Origin: Cupriavidus sp. U2
GTDB taxonomy: Bacteria; Pseudomonadota; Gammaproteobacteria; Burkholderiales; Burkholderiaceae
DNA length: 64,000 nucleotides
Assembly (NCBI RefSeq): GCF_009663685.2
Contig: NZ_RCOG02000002.1
Coordinates: 310,001 to 374,000, forward strand
Direction of reading: 5' to 3'
Under the pieces are notes generated by a model, which worked only from the letters and a program-made list of their open reading frames with translations, did not search any database and had not been told where the DNA came from. The number at the start of each line of letters is the position of its first letter. Within the stretch, counting starts at the first letter, position 1. Shown here in pieces: positions 8,242 to 16,475 of this stretch. Made by a program: the position numbers and the translations under genes.

Positions 8242-8574
8242 ATGGCTCTTATCGACCTCAGCAACCTCCAGCAAGCGGCGCTCGCCTTCGGCGAGGCGCG
8301 GGGCTGGGGCAAGTATCACAGCCCGAAGAATCTGGCGATGGCGCTCAGTGTGGAAGTGGCCGAGCTGGTGGAAATCTTCCAGTGGCAAACCGAGGAAGAG
8401 TCGCGCGGCATCATGTCGACGACCGAGCGTGCACACGTCGAGCAGGAACTGGCCGATATCACGATCTACCTGACGCAGCTGGTGACGGCGTTGGGCGTCG
8501 ACCTCGATGCGGCGGTGCGCGCCAAAATGGAGATGAACGCGCGCAAGTATCCGGCGCCGGACGAGGGAAAGTAG
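8242..8574 (+). CDS. MazG-like nucleotide pyrophosphohydrolase (dCTPase-like)
   Basis: A 110-residue all-alpha protein. KNLAMALSVEVAELVEIFQW carries the ExxxE helix and ELADITIYL the ExxD helix that bind Mg2+ in the MazG/RS21-C6 family. Such enzymes hydrolyse (d)NTPs to the monophosphate and pyrophosphate and clean the nucleotide pool; similarity is closest to the short dCTPP1-like branch. The length is typical of that branch. GC content here is high, so this is where the core genome resumes. The start has no strong ribosome site, but no better in-frame start exists before the first helix. Confidence 0.85.
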   Translation: MALIDLSNLQQAALAFGEARGWGKYHSPKNLAMALSVEVAELVEIFQWQTEEESRGIMSTTERAHVEQELADITIYLTQLVTALGVDLDAAVRAKMEMNARKYPAPDEGK

Positions 8575-8684
8575 GCCGGGGCGCGAATCAGCATGCCGCG
8601 CGCGAATCACGTGTCCGCATCCTGACAGCCGCGTGCGGGAAATGCGGCTAGACTTGGTCCATCGTCTTTCGCGGAGATGGCGCC

Positions 8685-9701
8685 ATGGCAGTGCGCAAGC
8701 AAGGCAAGTCATTTGGCAATGTCCACATTGGTATCGGCGGCTGGAATTTCGCGCCGTGGCGCGACAATTTCTATCCGGCGGGCCTGCCGCAGGCCAGAGA
8801 GCTCGAATATGCGAGCCGCCACCTGACCGCGATCGAGATCAACAGCACCTATCACGGCACGCAGAAGCGCACGTCGTTTGCCAACTGGCGCGATGCCACG
8901 CCCGACGACTTCGTGTTCGCCGTCAAGGCGTCGCGCTTCGCCACCAACCGGCGCATTCTGGCCGAGGGCGCCGATTCGATTCATCGCTTTATCGACAGCG
9001 GCATCGCCGAGCTGCGCCACAAGCTTGGCCCCGTCGTCTGGCAGTTCGCACCGACCAAGCAGTTCGTGCCCGATGACTTCGAGGCCTTCCTGAACCTGTT
9101 GCCCGATGCCGTGGAAGGCGTGTCGCTGCGCCACGTGCTGGAGGTGCGCCATGCCAGTTTCATGTGCGACGAATACCTGAAGCTGGCACGCAAGTTCAAG
9201 GCGGCCACGGTATTCACCGATTCTCCAAAATTTCCGTCATTTGCCGATCTGACCGCCGACTTTGTCTACGCGCGCCTGATGAATGCACAGGAAAAGCTGG
9301 CGACCGGCTACGCGCCGAAAGACCTGGACCAGTGGGCCGGACGTGTCGCAAGCTGGGCCGAAGGGAAGGCGCCCGACGACCTGCCGGTGGTGGAAGACAA
9401 GCCGGGCGCGAAGCTCAAGCCGAAGACGGTCTACCTGTTCTTCATCAACGGTGCGAAGGAGCGGGCGCCGTCTGCGGCCGGCGCCCTGCTCGAACGGCTG
9501 GGCTGGACACCGACCGAAGAGGTCCCGGTGAAGGTTGCGGTGTCGAAGCCGGCTGCCGTCGAGGGGTCCGCGGAGGCCCCGGCAACAAAGGCCCGTGCAA
9601 CAAAGGCCCCCGCAAACAAGGCTTCGGTGGAGAAACCTCCGGCAAGGAAGACGCCCGCGAAGAAAACCGCTGCAAAGAAAGCCACCCGCGCCGCCGCGTA
9701 A
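8685..9701 (+). CDS. DUF72 family protein with histone-H1-like tail
   Basis: Residues about 10-240 match DUF72, a TIM-barrel-like family (VHIGIGGWNFAPWRDNFYP at the start, then EINSTYHGTQ and FVFAVKASRF). Its biochemical role is not established. After about residue 265 the protein changes to a tail of roughly 70 residues rich in Lys, Ala and Pro with repeated PAKK/AKKA units, as in the DNA-binding tails of H1-like proteins in this bacterial group. The DEAD-box-like gene begins 4 bases after its stop, so the two are probably one transcript. Confidence 0.85.
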   Translation: MAVRKQGKSFGNVHIGIGGWNFAPWRDNFYPAGLPQARELEYASRHLTAIEINSTYHGTQKRTSFANWRDATPDDFVFAVKASRFATNRRILAEGADSIHRFIDSGIAELRHKLGPVVWQFAPTKQFVPDDFEAFLNLLPDAVEGVSLRHVLEVRHASFMCDEYLKLARKFKAATVFTDSPKFPSFADLTADFVYARLMNAQEKLATGYAPKDLDQWAGRVASWAEGKAPDDLPVVEDKPGAKLKPKTVYLFFINGAKERAPSAAGALLERLGWTPTEEVPVKVAVSKPAAVEGSAEAPATKARATKAPANKASVEKPPARKTPAKKTAAKKATRAAA

Positions 9702-9705
9702 GGCC

Positions 9706-10401
9706 ATGCGTGCCAGCCGGCCCCCATCCCCGGTGATTGCGCTTCGGCGCGAACCCTTTTCGGTGCTGCCGCTGGAACCGATGTGGCTCGACGCGCTGGC
9801 GCAATCGGGCCACGTTTCGATGACGCCGCTGCAGGCCGCCGCCCTGCCCCTGGCGCTTGCCGGGCACGACCTGATCGTGCAGGCGCGCCAGGGCGGCAGG
9901 GCCACCACGCTGGCGATCGCCCTGCTCCACCGGCTCGATCCACAACGCTTCGACGTGCAGGCGCTGGTGCTGTGTCCCACGCGCGATCGTGCCGACATGG
10001 TGGCGCGGCGCATCCGGCAGCTGGCGCGCGTGGCCGGCCAGGTCAAGGTGGCGCTGCTCTGCACCGGCATGCCGATCCGGGCGCAAATCGATAGCCTGAT
10101 TCACGGCGCGCATATCGTTGTGGGCACCCCGGGCCGCATGCTCGACCATATCGATGCGGCGAGCCTGGATCTTCGTGCGGTGAACACGGTCATCTTCGAA
10201 GCCGCCGACACCATGCTCGACATGGGGTTTGCCGATGACATCGCCTTCGTGGCCAGCCGTTGCCCGAAGTCGCGGCAGACGCTGCTGTTCCATGCGTCTC
10301 CCGACGCCGATCCGCCGCCGGAAATCGTCCGTCTGGCACGGCAATGGCAGCGCAAGCCGCGCGCCGTCCGGCTGGGGATGGGCGAGCAGCCGTCTGTCTG
10401 A
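9706..10401 (+). CDS. Degenerate, single-domain DEAD-box-like protein
   Basis: A 231-residue protein that follows the first RecA domain of DEAD-box RNA helicases but with key residues lost. The Q motif is present (TPLQAAALPLAL, 40-51). The Walker A region reads ARQGGRATT (60-68) instead of AQTGTGKT, without the ATP-binding Lys. Motif Ia is PTRDRAD and Ib is TPGR, both recognisable. Motif II is EAAD (165-168) instead of DEAD, and motif III is HAS instead of SAT. The second RecA domain with motifs IV-VI is absent; the gene stops at residue 231. It cannot be a normal helicase; an RNA-binding or regulatory remnant is more likely. The reading frame is intact, so it is probably still expressed. Start chosen at the ATG nearest the end of the DUF72 gene. 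Confidence 0.75.
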   Translation: MRASRPPSPVIALRREPFSVLPLEPMWLDALAQSGHVSMTPLQAAALPLALAGHDLIVQARQGGRATTLAIALLHRLDPQRFDVQALVLCPTRDRADMVARRIRQLARVAGQVKVALLCTGMPIRAQIDSLIHGAHIVVGTPGRMLDHIDAASLDLRAVNTVIFEAADTMLDMGFADDIAFVASRCPKSRQTLLFHASPDADPPPEIVRLARQWQRKPRAVRLGMGEQPSV

Positions 10402-10588
10402 CGCCGCGCGCCATGCCAGTACTGCCCGACGAAGATTCGTGAAAGTCACCCTGTAAGGCGGCGCTTTCGTTTGCTAATCTGGATAGACGCGGCCAGATCC
10501 CCGGGGGGTGCGGGCTATTGCGCAGCACCGCAGATCGATCGCGTCTGGGCAGCGACTGTTTCCAAAACGGCAACAAGGAGTCGGTGAC

Positions 10589-11029
10589 ATGAAGACCGCA
10601 CGGCAGGTTCTGGAAAACAAGGCAAATCACGCCATCTACAGTATTCCACCCACGGCGACGGTGTACGCGGCGCTGCAGCTGATGGCCGACAAGGGCATCG
10701 GCGCGCTGCTGGTAATGGAACACGACAAGATCGTCGGCATCCTGAGCGAACGGGATTACGCGCGCAAGGTGATCCTGATGCAACGCACGTCGCGCGAGAC
10801 GCTGGTCAAGGAAATCATGACCACGGCCGTGATTTATGTACGTGCCGATCAGAGCACAGACGACTGCATGGCGCTGATGACCAGGCATCGCCTGCGTCAC
10901 CTGCCGGTGATGGAAGGCGACACGCTGTTGGGGATGTTGTCGATTGGCGACCTCGTCAACGACATCATCAGCGAGCAGCGCTTCACGATCGAACAGCTGG
11001 AACACTACATCACAGGCGGCTCACGCTAG
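10589..11029 (+). CDS. Two-CBS-domain protein
   Basis: A 146-residue protein made of two tandem CBS motifs (about 10-65 and 75-130) and little else. GIGALLVMEHDKIVGILSERDYARKV and LRHLPVMEGDTLLGMLSIGDLV are the typical second halves of each motif. CBS pairs bind adenine nucleotides (AMP, ATP, NAD and similar) and act as energy or ligand sensors. Stand-alone versions are common in this group and often respond to redox or stress. An AAGGAG site lies 8 bases before the ATG and decides the start over an upstream in-frame codon. Confidence 0.9.
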   Translation: MKTARQVLENKANHAIYSIPPTATVYAALQLMADKGIGALLVMEHDKIVGILSERDYARKVILMQRTSRETLVKEIMTTAVIYVRADQSTDDCMALMTRHRLRHLPVMEGDTLLGMLSIGDLVNDIISEQRFTIEQLEHYITGGSR

Positions 11030-11063
11030 CCGCCCTCAGCGCGGTCCAATCCAACCGTCTCAA

Positions 11064-11093
11064 CCCCGGGCATGTGGCGAACGTGCCCCGGGG
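11064..11093 (+). terminator. Possible terminator hairpin after the CBS gene
   Basis: CCCCGGGCATG can pair with CGTGCCCCGGGG (one bulged base). There is no immediate T-run, so it is a weaker candidate; a Rho-dependent end is also possible. Confidence 0.35.
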
Positions 11094-11169
11094 CGTCGTT
11101 CGGCCTGTGGTTTTTATCCCCTCGCCGCTTTTTGCGGCCAAACGGCTCGAGCGAAAAAATACTAAGCAT

Positions 11170-11183
11170 GCATATAATTATGC
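11170..11183. promoter_or_regulatory. Palindrome overlapping a TATAAT box before the MFS pump gene
   Basis: GCATATAATTATGC has arms GCATA/TATGC around TAAT and contains a perfect TATAAT -10 hexamer (11173-11178). A palindrome on the -10 box is the usual place for a repressor such as MarR or TetR types that control drug pumps. No regulator gene adjoins, so the partner is unknown. Confidence 0.4.
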
Positions 11184-11278
11184 GGTCACTGAATAAGGCC
11201 GCGTCGATGTTGTGCGGCCGGTGGTCTTTGTGACCTGCGCTGCACCATCGGCGTCCCCACACCATCCGCATCCATTGC

Positions 11279-12841
11279 ATGTCATCGCCCTCGCCTTCCC
11301 AGTCCGTCACGCTGGACGCTGCTCCCGATGCCCACGACCACGCCGCGATCATGCGCGTGATCGGCGGGATCGTGCTCTGTATCCTGCTGGCTGCGCTCGA
11401 CCAGACCGTGGTCATTCCGGCCGTGCCGGCCATCGCCAACGACCTGAACGGTTTCGGCCATCTGTCGTGGATCGTCACGGCCTACCTGATCGTGTCGACG
11501 GTCACCACGCCGCTCTACGGCAAGCTGTCTGACAGTTTCGGCCGCCGGCGCCTGCTGATGCTGGCGATCTCGCTATTTATCGCCGCATCGGTGGCCTGCG
11601 CGCTGGCGCAGTCGCTGACGCAGCTGATCCTGTTCCGCGCGCTGCAGGGCGTGGGCGGCGGCGGGCTGATGTCGCTGGCCCAGGCGGCCATCGCCGATGT
11701 GGTGGCGCCGCGCCAGCGCGGCCGCTACCAGGGCTACCTTGCGACGGTCTGGGCGGTCTCGTCGATTGCGGGACCGCTGGTGGGCGGCTGGGTGTCCGAC
11801 CACATGTCGTGGCGCTGGCTGTTCTGGATCAACGTGCCGCTGGGCCTGCTGGCGATGGCCATGTGCTATCGCGGGCTGGCGCACCTGCGTGCCCGCGGCG
11901 GCCGGCCGCAGGTGGACTGGCTTGGCGCCAGCCTGCTGGCGGTCGCCATCGTCGCCTTTCTGCTGGCGATGAGCTGGGCGGGCGAAGCCTTCGACTGGAT
12001 CTCGCTGGAAATGGGCGGCATGCTTTTGCTGACGCTGGTGGCCGTGGCGCTGCTGGCCTGGCAGGAACGGCGCGCCGCCGATCCGATGCTGCCGCCGCGC
12101 CTGTTCGCCAACCGCGCCTATGTGATGGGCGTGGGCGCCTCGTCGCTGGCTGCGCTCAACATCTTCCTGTGCATCTTCGCGCTGCCGCTGCACTTCCAGC
12201 TGGTGCGTGATGCCGATGCCTCGACGTCGGGCCTGCTGGTGGTGCCGTTCCTGCTGTCCACGGTGGCCGGCAACTTCGTGGTGGCGTGGCTGGCGCCTCG
12301 CCTGGGCCGCATGCGCGAGATCCTGACCGGCGGCTACGTGGCCGCCGCCGTGGGGCTGGTGTCGCTGGCCACGGTCACGGCCGCCGTGCCCACGACGCTG
12401 GTACTGGTGGCAATGACGATTGCCGGCATCGGCCTGGGCATGTCGATGGTGGGCACGCTGATTTCGGTGCAGAACGCGCTGGAACGCCGCGACATGGGCG
12501 CCGGCACCGGCGCGCTGCTGGTGATCCGCTCGCTGGGCAGCGCCCTTGGCGGCGCACTGGCCGGCACGCTGCTGGCGATGGAATTCCGCGACGCGCTGGC
12601 GCGCTCGGGCGTGAACCAGGCGCTGGACCTGGGCTCGCTGCGCCATGGCAGCGAGGCGATGGCCCATCTGTCGCCGGCCGTGCACCGCGTGCTGGCGGGC
12701 GGCGTGGAATCGGGCTTTCACATGATCTTCGCGGCGGGCGCGGTCGCGGCCATCATCGCGCTGGTCATCGTGCGACGCATGCCGGACCTGGAATTGCGCA
12801 GCAGCGTGACCGAACATGCCGCCAAGATGCATATGGATTGA
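11279..12841 (+). CDS. MFS multidrug efflux transporter, DHA2 (EmrB/QacA-like) family
   Basis: A 520-residue membrane protein, the right size for the 14-helix DHA2 family of drug:proton antiporters. ALDQTVVIPAVPAIANDL in the first helix is the DHA2 motif D1, KLSDSFGRRRL is the MFS motif A loop, and the region around residues 155-170 is the motif C gate. It would sit in the inner membrane and export hydrophobic or cationic compounds; the substrate cannot be told from sequence. The annotated ATG has no obvious ribosome site; an ATG at 11351, just before the first helix, is an alternative. No membrane-fusion partner gene (EmrA type) is adjacent. Confidence 0.9.
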   Translation: MSSPSPSQSVTLDAAPDAHDHAAIMRVIGGIVLCILLAALDQTVVIPAVPAIANDLNGFGHLSWIVTAYLIVSTVTTPLYGKLSDSFGRRRLLMLAISLFIAASVACALAQSLTQLILFRALQGVGGGGLMSLAQAAIADVVAPRQRGRYQGYLATVWAVSSIAGPLVGGWVSDHMSWRWLFWINVPLGLLAMAMCYRGLAHLRARGGRPQVDWLGASLLAVAIVAFLLAMSWAGEAFDWISLEMGGMLLLTLVAVALLAWQERRAADPMLPPRLFANRAYVMGVGASSLAALNIFLCIFALPLHFQLVRDADASTSGLLVVPFLLSTVAGNFVVAWLAPRLGRMREILTGGYVAAAVGLVSLATVTAAVPTTLVLVAMTIAGIGLGMSMVGTLISVQNALERRDMGAGTGALLVIRSLGSALGGALAGTLLAMEFRDALARSGVNQALDLGSLRHGSEAMAHLSPAVHRVLAGGVESGFHMIFAAGAVAAIIALVIVRRMPDLELRSSVTEHAAKMHMD

Positions 12842-12947
12842 AGGTCGTCCGGGGCCGGCGGCGCCTGTCGCTGCCGCCCCGCGTCATGACGCGAATCGCC
12901 CGAGAGCGTAGACTTTGCTGCACTAAAGGAAACCGGAGCCCGTACCC

Positions 12948-13601
12948 ATGTCTCGCGAACGCACCCTGGCAACTGCAGTCCACATGGACCGGATGCGGCA
13001 ACGCCTCCAGCGCACCGCCCTGCTCGGCGCGTTGGGCCTGGCCGCCGCAGCCGCCATGCTGCCGCACCCTGCCCGCGCGGCAGACAAGTCTGCCACGGTG
13101 TCGGCACAGCCGGCCGGCAACTGCCCAGCTTCCCTGAATTTCCGTTTTCCGCGTCTGCAGGATGAATCGCCCCAGAACCTGTGCCAGTACGCCGGCAAGG
13201 TCGTGCTGGTGGTCAATACGGCCAGCTATTGCGGCTTCACGCCGCAATACGAAGGCCTCGAGGCGCTTTACGCCAAGTACCGCGAGCGCGGCCTGGTGGT
13301 ACTGGGCTTCCCGTCGAACGACTTCTCGCAGGAGCCCGGTTCGGCGAAGGAAATTTCGGACTTTTGCTACAACACCTACGGCGTCAAGTTCCCGATGCTC
13401 GGCAAGTCCCACGTGCGCGGCGGCGAAGCCAACCCGATGTACGTGTTGCTGACGAAGGAAACCGGCACCGCGCCGAAGTGGAATTTCTACAAATACCTGA
13501 TCGACCGCAAGGGCCAGGTCGTGGGCAGCTACAACAGCATGGTCAAGCCCGACGACAAGCAGTTCGTGGCCAAGATCGAAGAGTTGCTGTCCACGCGCTG
13601 A
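12948..13601 (+). CDS. Exported glutathione peroxidase family protein
   Basis: The mature part follows the glutathione peroxidase fold: NTASYCGFTPQYEGLE with the catalytic Cys95, GFPSNDF in place of the more common FPCNQF, and WNFYKYL with the conserved Trp and Asn. Like most bacterial members it is a Cys, not selenocysteine, enzyme and may use thioredoxin rather than glutathione. Before the domain is a signal peptide: basic residues, a run of Ala/Leu (residues about 25-38) and the cleavage-like PARA-AD. It is therefore predicted to act in the periplasm against peroxides, whereas most family members are cytoplasmic. A GGAG site precedes the ATG; a second ATG 12 codons on could also serve. Confidence 0.88.
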   Translation: MSRERTLATAVHMDRMRQRLQRTALLGALGLAAAAAMLPHPARAADKSATVSAQPAGNCPASLNFRFPRLQDESPQNLCQYAGKVVLVVNTASYCGFTPQYEGLEALYAKYRERGLVVLGFPSNDFSQEPGSAKEISDFCYNTYGVKFPMLGKSHVRGGEANPMYVLLTKETGTAPKWNFYKYLIDRKGQVVGSYNSMVKPDDKQFVAKIEELLSTR

Positions 13602-13654
13602 ATGGCCCCGCCGCCGGCGCCCGTCCGGCTTTTTCGTCCCGCTTTCCAGGATTT

Positions 13655-13668
13655 TTGATTCACATCAA
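13655..13668 (+). promoter_or_regulatory. FNR/Anr box upstream of the di-iron protein gene
   Basis: TTGAT-TCAC-ATCAA is a perfect match to the FNR-family consensus TTGAT-N4-ATCAA. Its centre lies 41 to 42 bases before about 13703, and a TACTTT hexamer at 13691-13696 would be the -10 box for a start there. This is the spacing of a class II FNR-activated promoter. It predicts induction of the next gene under low oxygen. Confidence 0.75.
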
Positions 13669-13733
13669 TTGAAAACACCGCGCAACTGAGTACTTTCGCC
13701 GCTTAAAAATAACCACAAGCGGTTGAGGGAGTC

Positions 13734-14519
13734 ATGAGCAAGGTGCTTTACGAATGCAACGGGCATGTCTGCCTGGCGTTTACGGACCTGGTCGACGATA
13801 CGCATGGCGATGCGGTGCAGAGCAACCAGTTCCTGGTGGTCAATCACGGGCACGCGGCCCTGATCGACCCGGGCGGGCAGATGACCTATAGCGAGCTGTA
13901 CATGACGATCAGCCGCTTTTTCCCGCCCAAGCAGCTCGATTACGTACTGGCGTCGCACGCCGATCCCGACATCGTGGCGTCGGTGGGGCGCTGGCTGACG
14001 GCGTCCGACAGCCGCGTGCTGATCTCCGAGGTCTGGGCGCGCTTCCTGCCGCATTTCTGCCAGACCGGCAAGACCGCCGGGCGCATTGTCCCGATTCCCG
14101 ATGCGGGCATGGTGGTGCCGCTGGGCAAGTCGTCGATCATGGCCGTGCCGGCCCATTTCCTGCACTCCGAGGGCAATTTCCAGTTTTTCGATCCCATCAG
14201 CAGGATCCTGTTCTCGGGTGATCTCGGGGCGTCGATGACCTCGACGGAAGACGCGCGCGGCGACGTGACCGATTTCGATGCCCACGCGGCCCGCATGCTG
14301 GGGTTCCACCGCCGCTACATGAGCGGCAACAAGGCCTGCCGGCTGTGGGCGGCCATGGCGCGCACGCTCGATATCCAGTGCATCGTGCCGCAGCACGGGC
14401 CGTCGATCCGGGGGCGCCAGATGGTGGCGCGGTTCATCGACTGGGTCGAGCAGCTCCAGTGCGGGCTGGATCTGATCGACGCCAGTCACTATCAGGTGCC
14501 CACGCAGGTCCTGCGCTGA
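13734..14519 (+). CDS. Metallo-beta-lactamase-fold oxygen-binding di-iron (ODP-like) protein
   Basis: A 261-residue MBL-fold protein of the flavodiiron-related type without a flavodoxin domain. The metal site can be read as HADPD (H75, D77, D79), H144 in HFLHSEGNF, D163 in FSGDLGAS and H221 in PQHGPS. ODP-type proteins bind oxygen at a di-iron centre and serve as oxygen sensors or scavengers; the ligand set here is acidic-rich as in flavodiiron proteins rather than the HxHxDH of hydrolases. The FNR box in its promoter supports a role tied to oxygen limitation. A short spacer (16 bases) separates it from the convergent GST gene. Confidence 0.82.
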   Translation: MSKVLYECNGHVCLAFTDLVDDTHGDAVQSNQFLVVNHGHAALIDPGGQMTYSELYMTISRFFPPKQLDYVLASHADPDIVASVGRWLTASDSRVLISEVWARFLPHFCQTGKTAGRIVPIPDAGMVVPLGKSSIMAVPAHFLHSEGNFQFFDPISRILFSGDLGASMTSTEDARGDVTDFDAHAARMLGFHRRYMSGNKACRLWAAMARTLDIQCIVPQHGPSIRGRQMVARFIDWVEQLQCGLDLIDASHYQVPTQVLR

Positions 14520-14535
14520 ACCTGCGGGCGCGCCG

Positions 14536-15162
14536 TCAGTCGCGCACCAGGCCTTCGGCCCGCATTGCCGCCTGCACGGCCGGGCGCGCGGCCACGCGCG
14601 ACAGGTATTCCTGCAGCCTCGGGTACGCATCGAGCTTCAGGTGCAGCAGCCGGGCCCAACTGACGATCGTGAAGCAGTACGCATCGGCCACGCTGAACTG
14701 GCTGCCCAGCAGGTAATCGCGCGACGCCAGGTGTTGGTCCAGTTCGCCAAAACGCTTGTGCAGCTTGGCCTTGCAGGCCTCGACGGTGCTGGCGTCGGTT
14801 TCCTTGTGCCACAGCCACGGGCTGAACACCTTGTGCAGTTCGGTCGAGATCAGCGTCAGCCAGCCCACGGCCTCCAGCCTCGCCTGGCTGCCGGGCGCCG
14901 GCAGCAGGTTGCGTGCCGGCACCTGGTCGGCGATGAACTGGAGCAGGGCGGATGCCTCGCTGTGGCGCGACCCGTCATCGAGCTGCAGCAGTGGCACATA
15001 GCCGCGCGGGTGGATGGCGTAGTAGTCGTTGGTGCCGTTTTCGGGCTCGGCCAGCGTGTGATGGATCAGGTCGACGCGGGCCAGCGTGACGGGCAGGCCG
15101 GCCTCGCGCAGGGCGATATGAACGGCCATCGAGCAGGCGGCGGGCGAGTAGTAGAGCTTCAT
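14536..15162 (-). CDS. Beta-class glutathione S-transferase
   Basis: A 208-residue GST. YYSPAACSMAVHIALREAG is the N-terminal thioredoxin-like domain with Cys10, the residue that forms the mixed disulfide with glutathione in beta-class enzymes. SEASALLQFIAD carries the Glu-Ser pair that holds the gamma-glutamyl group, and FSVADAYCFTIVSWA is the C-terminal N-capping-box helix. It conjugates glutathione to electrophiles or reduces mixed disulfides in the cytoplasm. AAGGAA lies before the ATG. Its promoter shares the gap with the divergent fumarylacetoacetate-hydrolase family gene. Confidence 0.92.
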   Translation of the reverse strand: MKLYYSPAACSMAVHIALREAGLPVTLARVDLIHHTLAEPENGTNDYYAIHPRGYVPLLQLDDGSRHSEASALLQFIADQVPARNLLPAPGSQARLEAVGWLTLISTELHKVFSPWLWHKETDASTVEACKAKLHKRFGELDQHLASRDYLLGSQFSVADAYCFTIVSWARLLHLKLDAYPRLQEYLSRVAARPAVQAAMRAEGLVRD

Positions 15163-15402
15163 GGGATTCCTTGGGAGATGGCACGGCGCGGGGTGAGACG
15201 TGCGGTGATGGCAGTCTAGGCAGCGGCCCGGGCCCCCACAATGCGTGGCGATGCACAGCGGGTATGCAAAGATGCATGGCCTGCATGATGTGTCAGAAGA
15301 ATGCCGACGCAGGGCGCTCGGGGATGGGCGTGCCGTGGCCGCGCGCGGGCCGCTGGCTTGCGATATGCTCGCGAGGCTGACCTGACCCCCATAGGAGACA
15401 AG

Positions 15403-16251
15403 ATGAAGCTAGTCCGTGTAGGAAACCCCGGCGCCGAGCGTCCGGGCCTGGTTGACCGTGATGGGCGCGTGCGCGATCTGTCCGGTGTCATCGGCAATAT
15501 CGGCCCGGGCGAGCTGGCGCCGGCGGCGCTGGCCCGGCTGGCCGCGATCGACCCGGCCACGTTGCCCGTGGTGGAGGGCCAGCGCCATGGCGTGCCCTGG
15601 ACCGGCATCGGCAAGATCATCGCCATCGGCCTGAACTACGCCGACCACGCCGCCGAGGCAGGCATGCCGCTGCCGGCCGAGCCGATCGTGTTCCTGAAGG
15701 CGAATACCTCGCTGAACGGCCCGAACGACACCGTGATGCTGCCGTTCGAGTCGCAGAAGTCGGACTGGGAGGTGGAACTGGGCGTGGTCATCGGCACCAC
15801 GGCGCGCAATGTGTCCAAGGCCCAGGCGCTGGAGCACGTGGCGGGCTACTGCGTGGTGAACGATGTGTCCGAGCGCGAATTCCAGCTCGAACGCGGCGGC
15901 ACGTGGGACAAGGGCAAGGGCTGCGACACGTTCTGTCCGGTCGGCCCGTGGCTGGTGACCCGCGACGAGGTGCCCGACGCCCAGAAGCTGGGCATGTGGC
16001 TCGACGTCAACGGCGAGCGCATGCAAAAGGGCAGCACCGCGACGATGGTCTTCGACGTGGCTACGGTGGTCAGCTACGTCAGCCGCTTCATGACGCTGGA
16101 ACCCGGCGACCTGATCGCCACCGGTACGCCGCCCGGCGTGGGCATGGGCTTCAAGCCGCCGCGCTACCTGAAGGCCGGCGATGTGATGCGCCTGGGCATC
16201 GAGGGTCTGGGCGAACAGAGCCAGAAGGTTGTGGCGTACGGCGAACGCTAG
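15403..16251 (+). CDS. Fumarylacetoacetate hydrolase family protein
   Basis: A 282-residue enzyme. IGLNYADHAAE, then VELGVVIG with the metal-binding Glu, VNDVSEREFQ with the metal-binding Asp, and LIATGTPPGVGMGF define the FAH-superfamily catalytic domain that cleaves or isomerises carbon-carbon bonds in 2,4-diketo acids using a divalent metal. Family members near this length include ureidoglycolate lyase, 2,4-diketo-3-deoxy-L-fuconate hydrolase and the homoprotocatechuate-pathway isomerase; the sequence does not separate them and no pathway genes adjoin. The AGGAGA ribosome site places the start here and excludes about 34 upstream in-frame codons. Confidence 0.9.
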   Translation: MKLVRVGNPGAERPGLVDRDGRVRDLSGVIGNIGPGELAPAALARLAAIDPATLPVVEGQRHGVPWTGIGKIIAIGLNYADHAAEAGMPLPAEPIVFLKANTSLNGPNDTVMLPFESQKSDWEVELGVVIGTTARNVSKAQALEHVAGYCVVNDVSEREFQLERGGTWDKGKGCDTFCPVGPWLVTRDEVPDAQKLGMWLDVNGERMQKGSTATMVFDVATVVSYVSRFMTLEPGDLIATGTPPGVGMGFKPPRYLKAGDVMRLGIEGLGEQSQKVVAYGER

Positions 16252-16270
16252 ATTCTGCGATGTGAAAAAT

Positions 16271-16305
16271 GCGGGGCGAACGCGTGGCCTCGCGAGGTTC
16301 CCCGC
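16271..16305. terminator. Possible terminator hairpin
   Basis: GCGGGG (16271-16276) pairs with CCCCGC (16300-16305), with an inner palindrome CCTCGCGAGG. It lies 20 bases after the preceding stop codon. The T-run is missing, so the call is weak. Confidence 0.3.
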
Positions 16306-16475
16306 TGAAACATCGTCTTGCAAAGCGTCGCGTTTTCAAACAAAGCGTCCGTTAAGGGCAACAGTTTTGGGACCATATGGGGCGCTTTCGCACGAAATTC
16401 CCATTCGGGGTTTTACCTCCCGGGGGTGCGTGAAATACTGTTCTTACATGATGTCTGCCAAACAAGAGCAATGCC

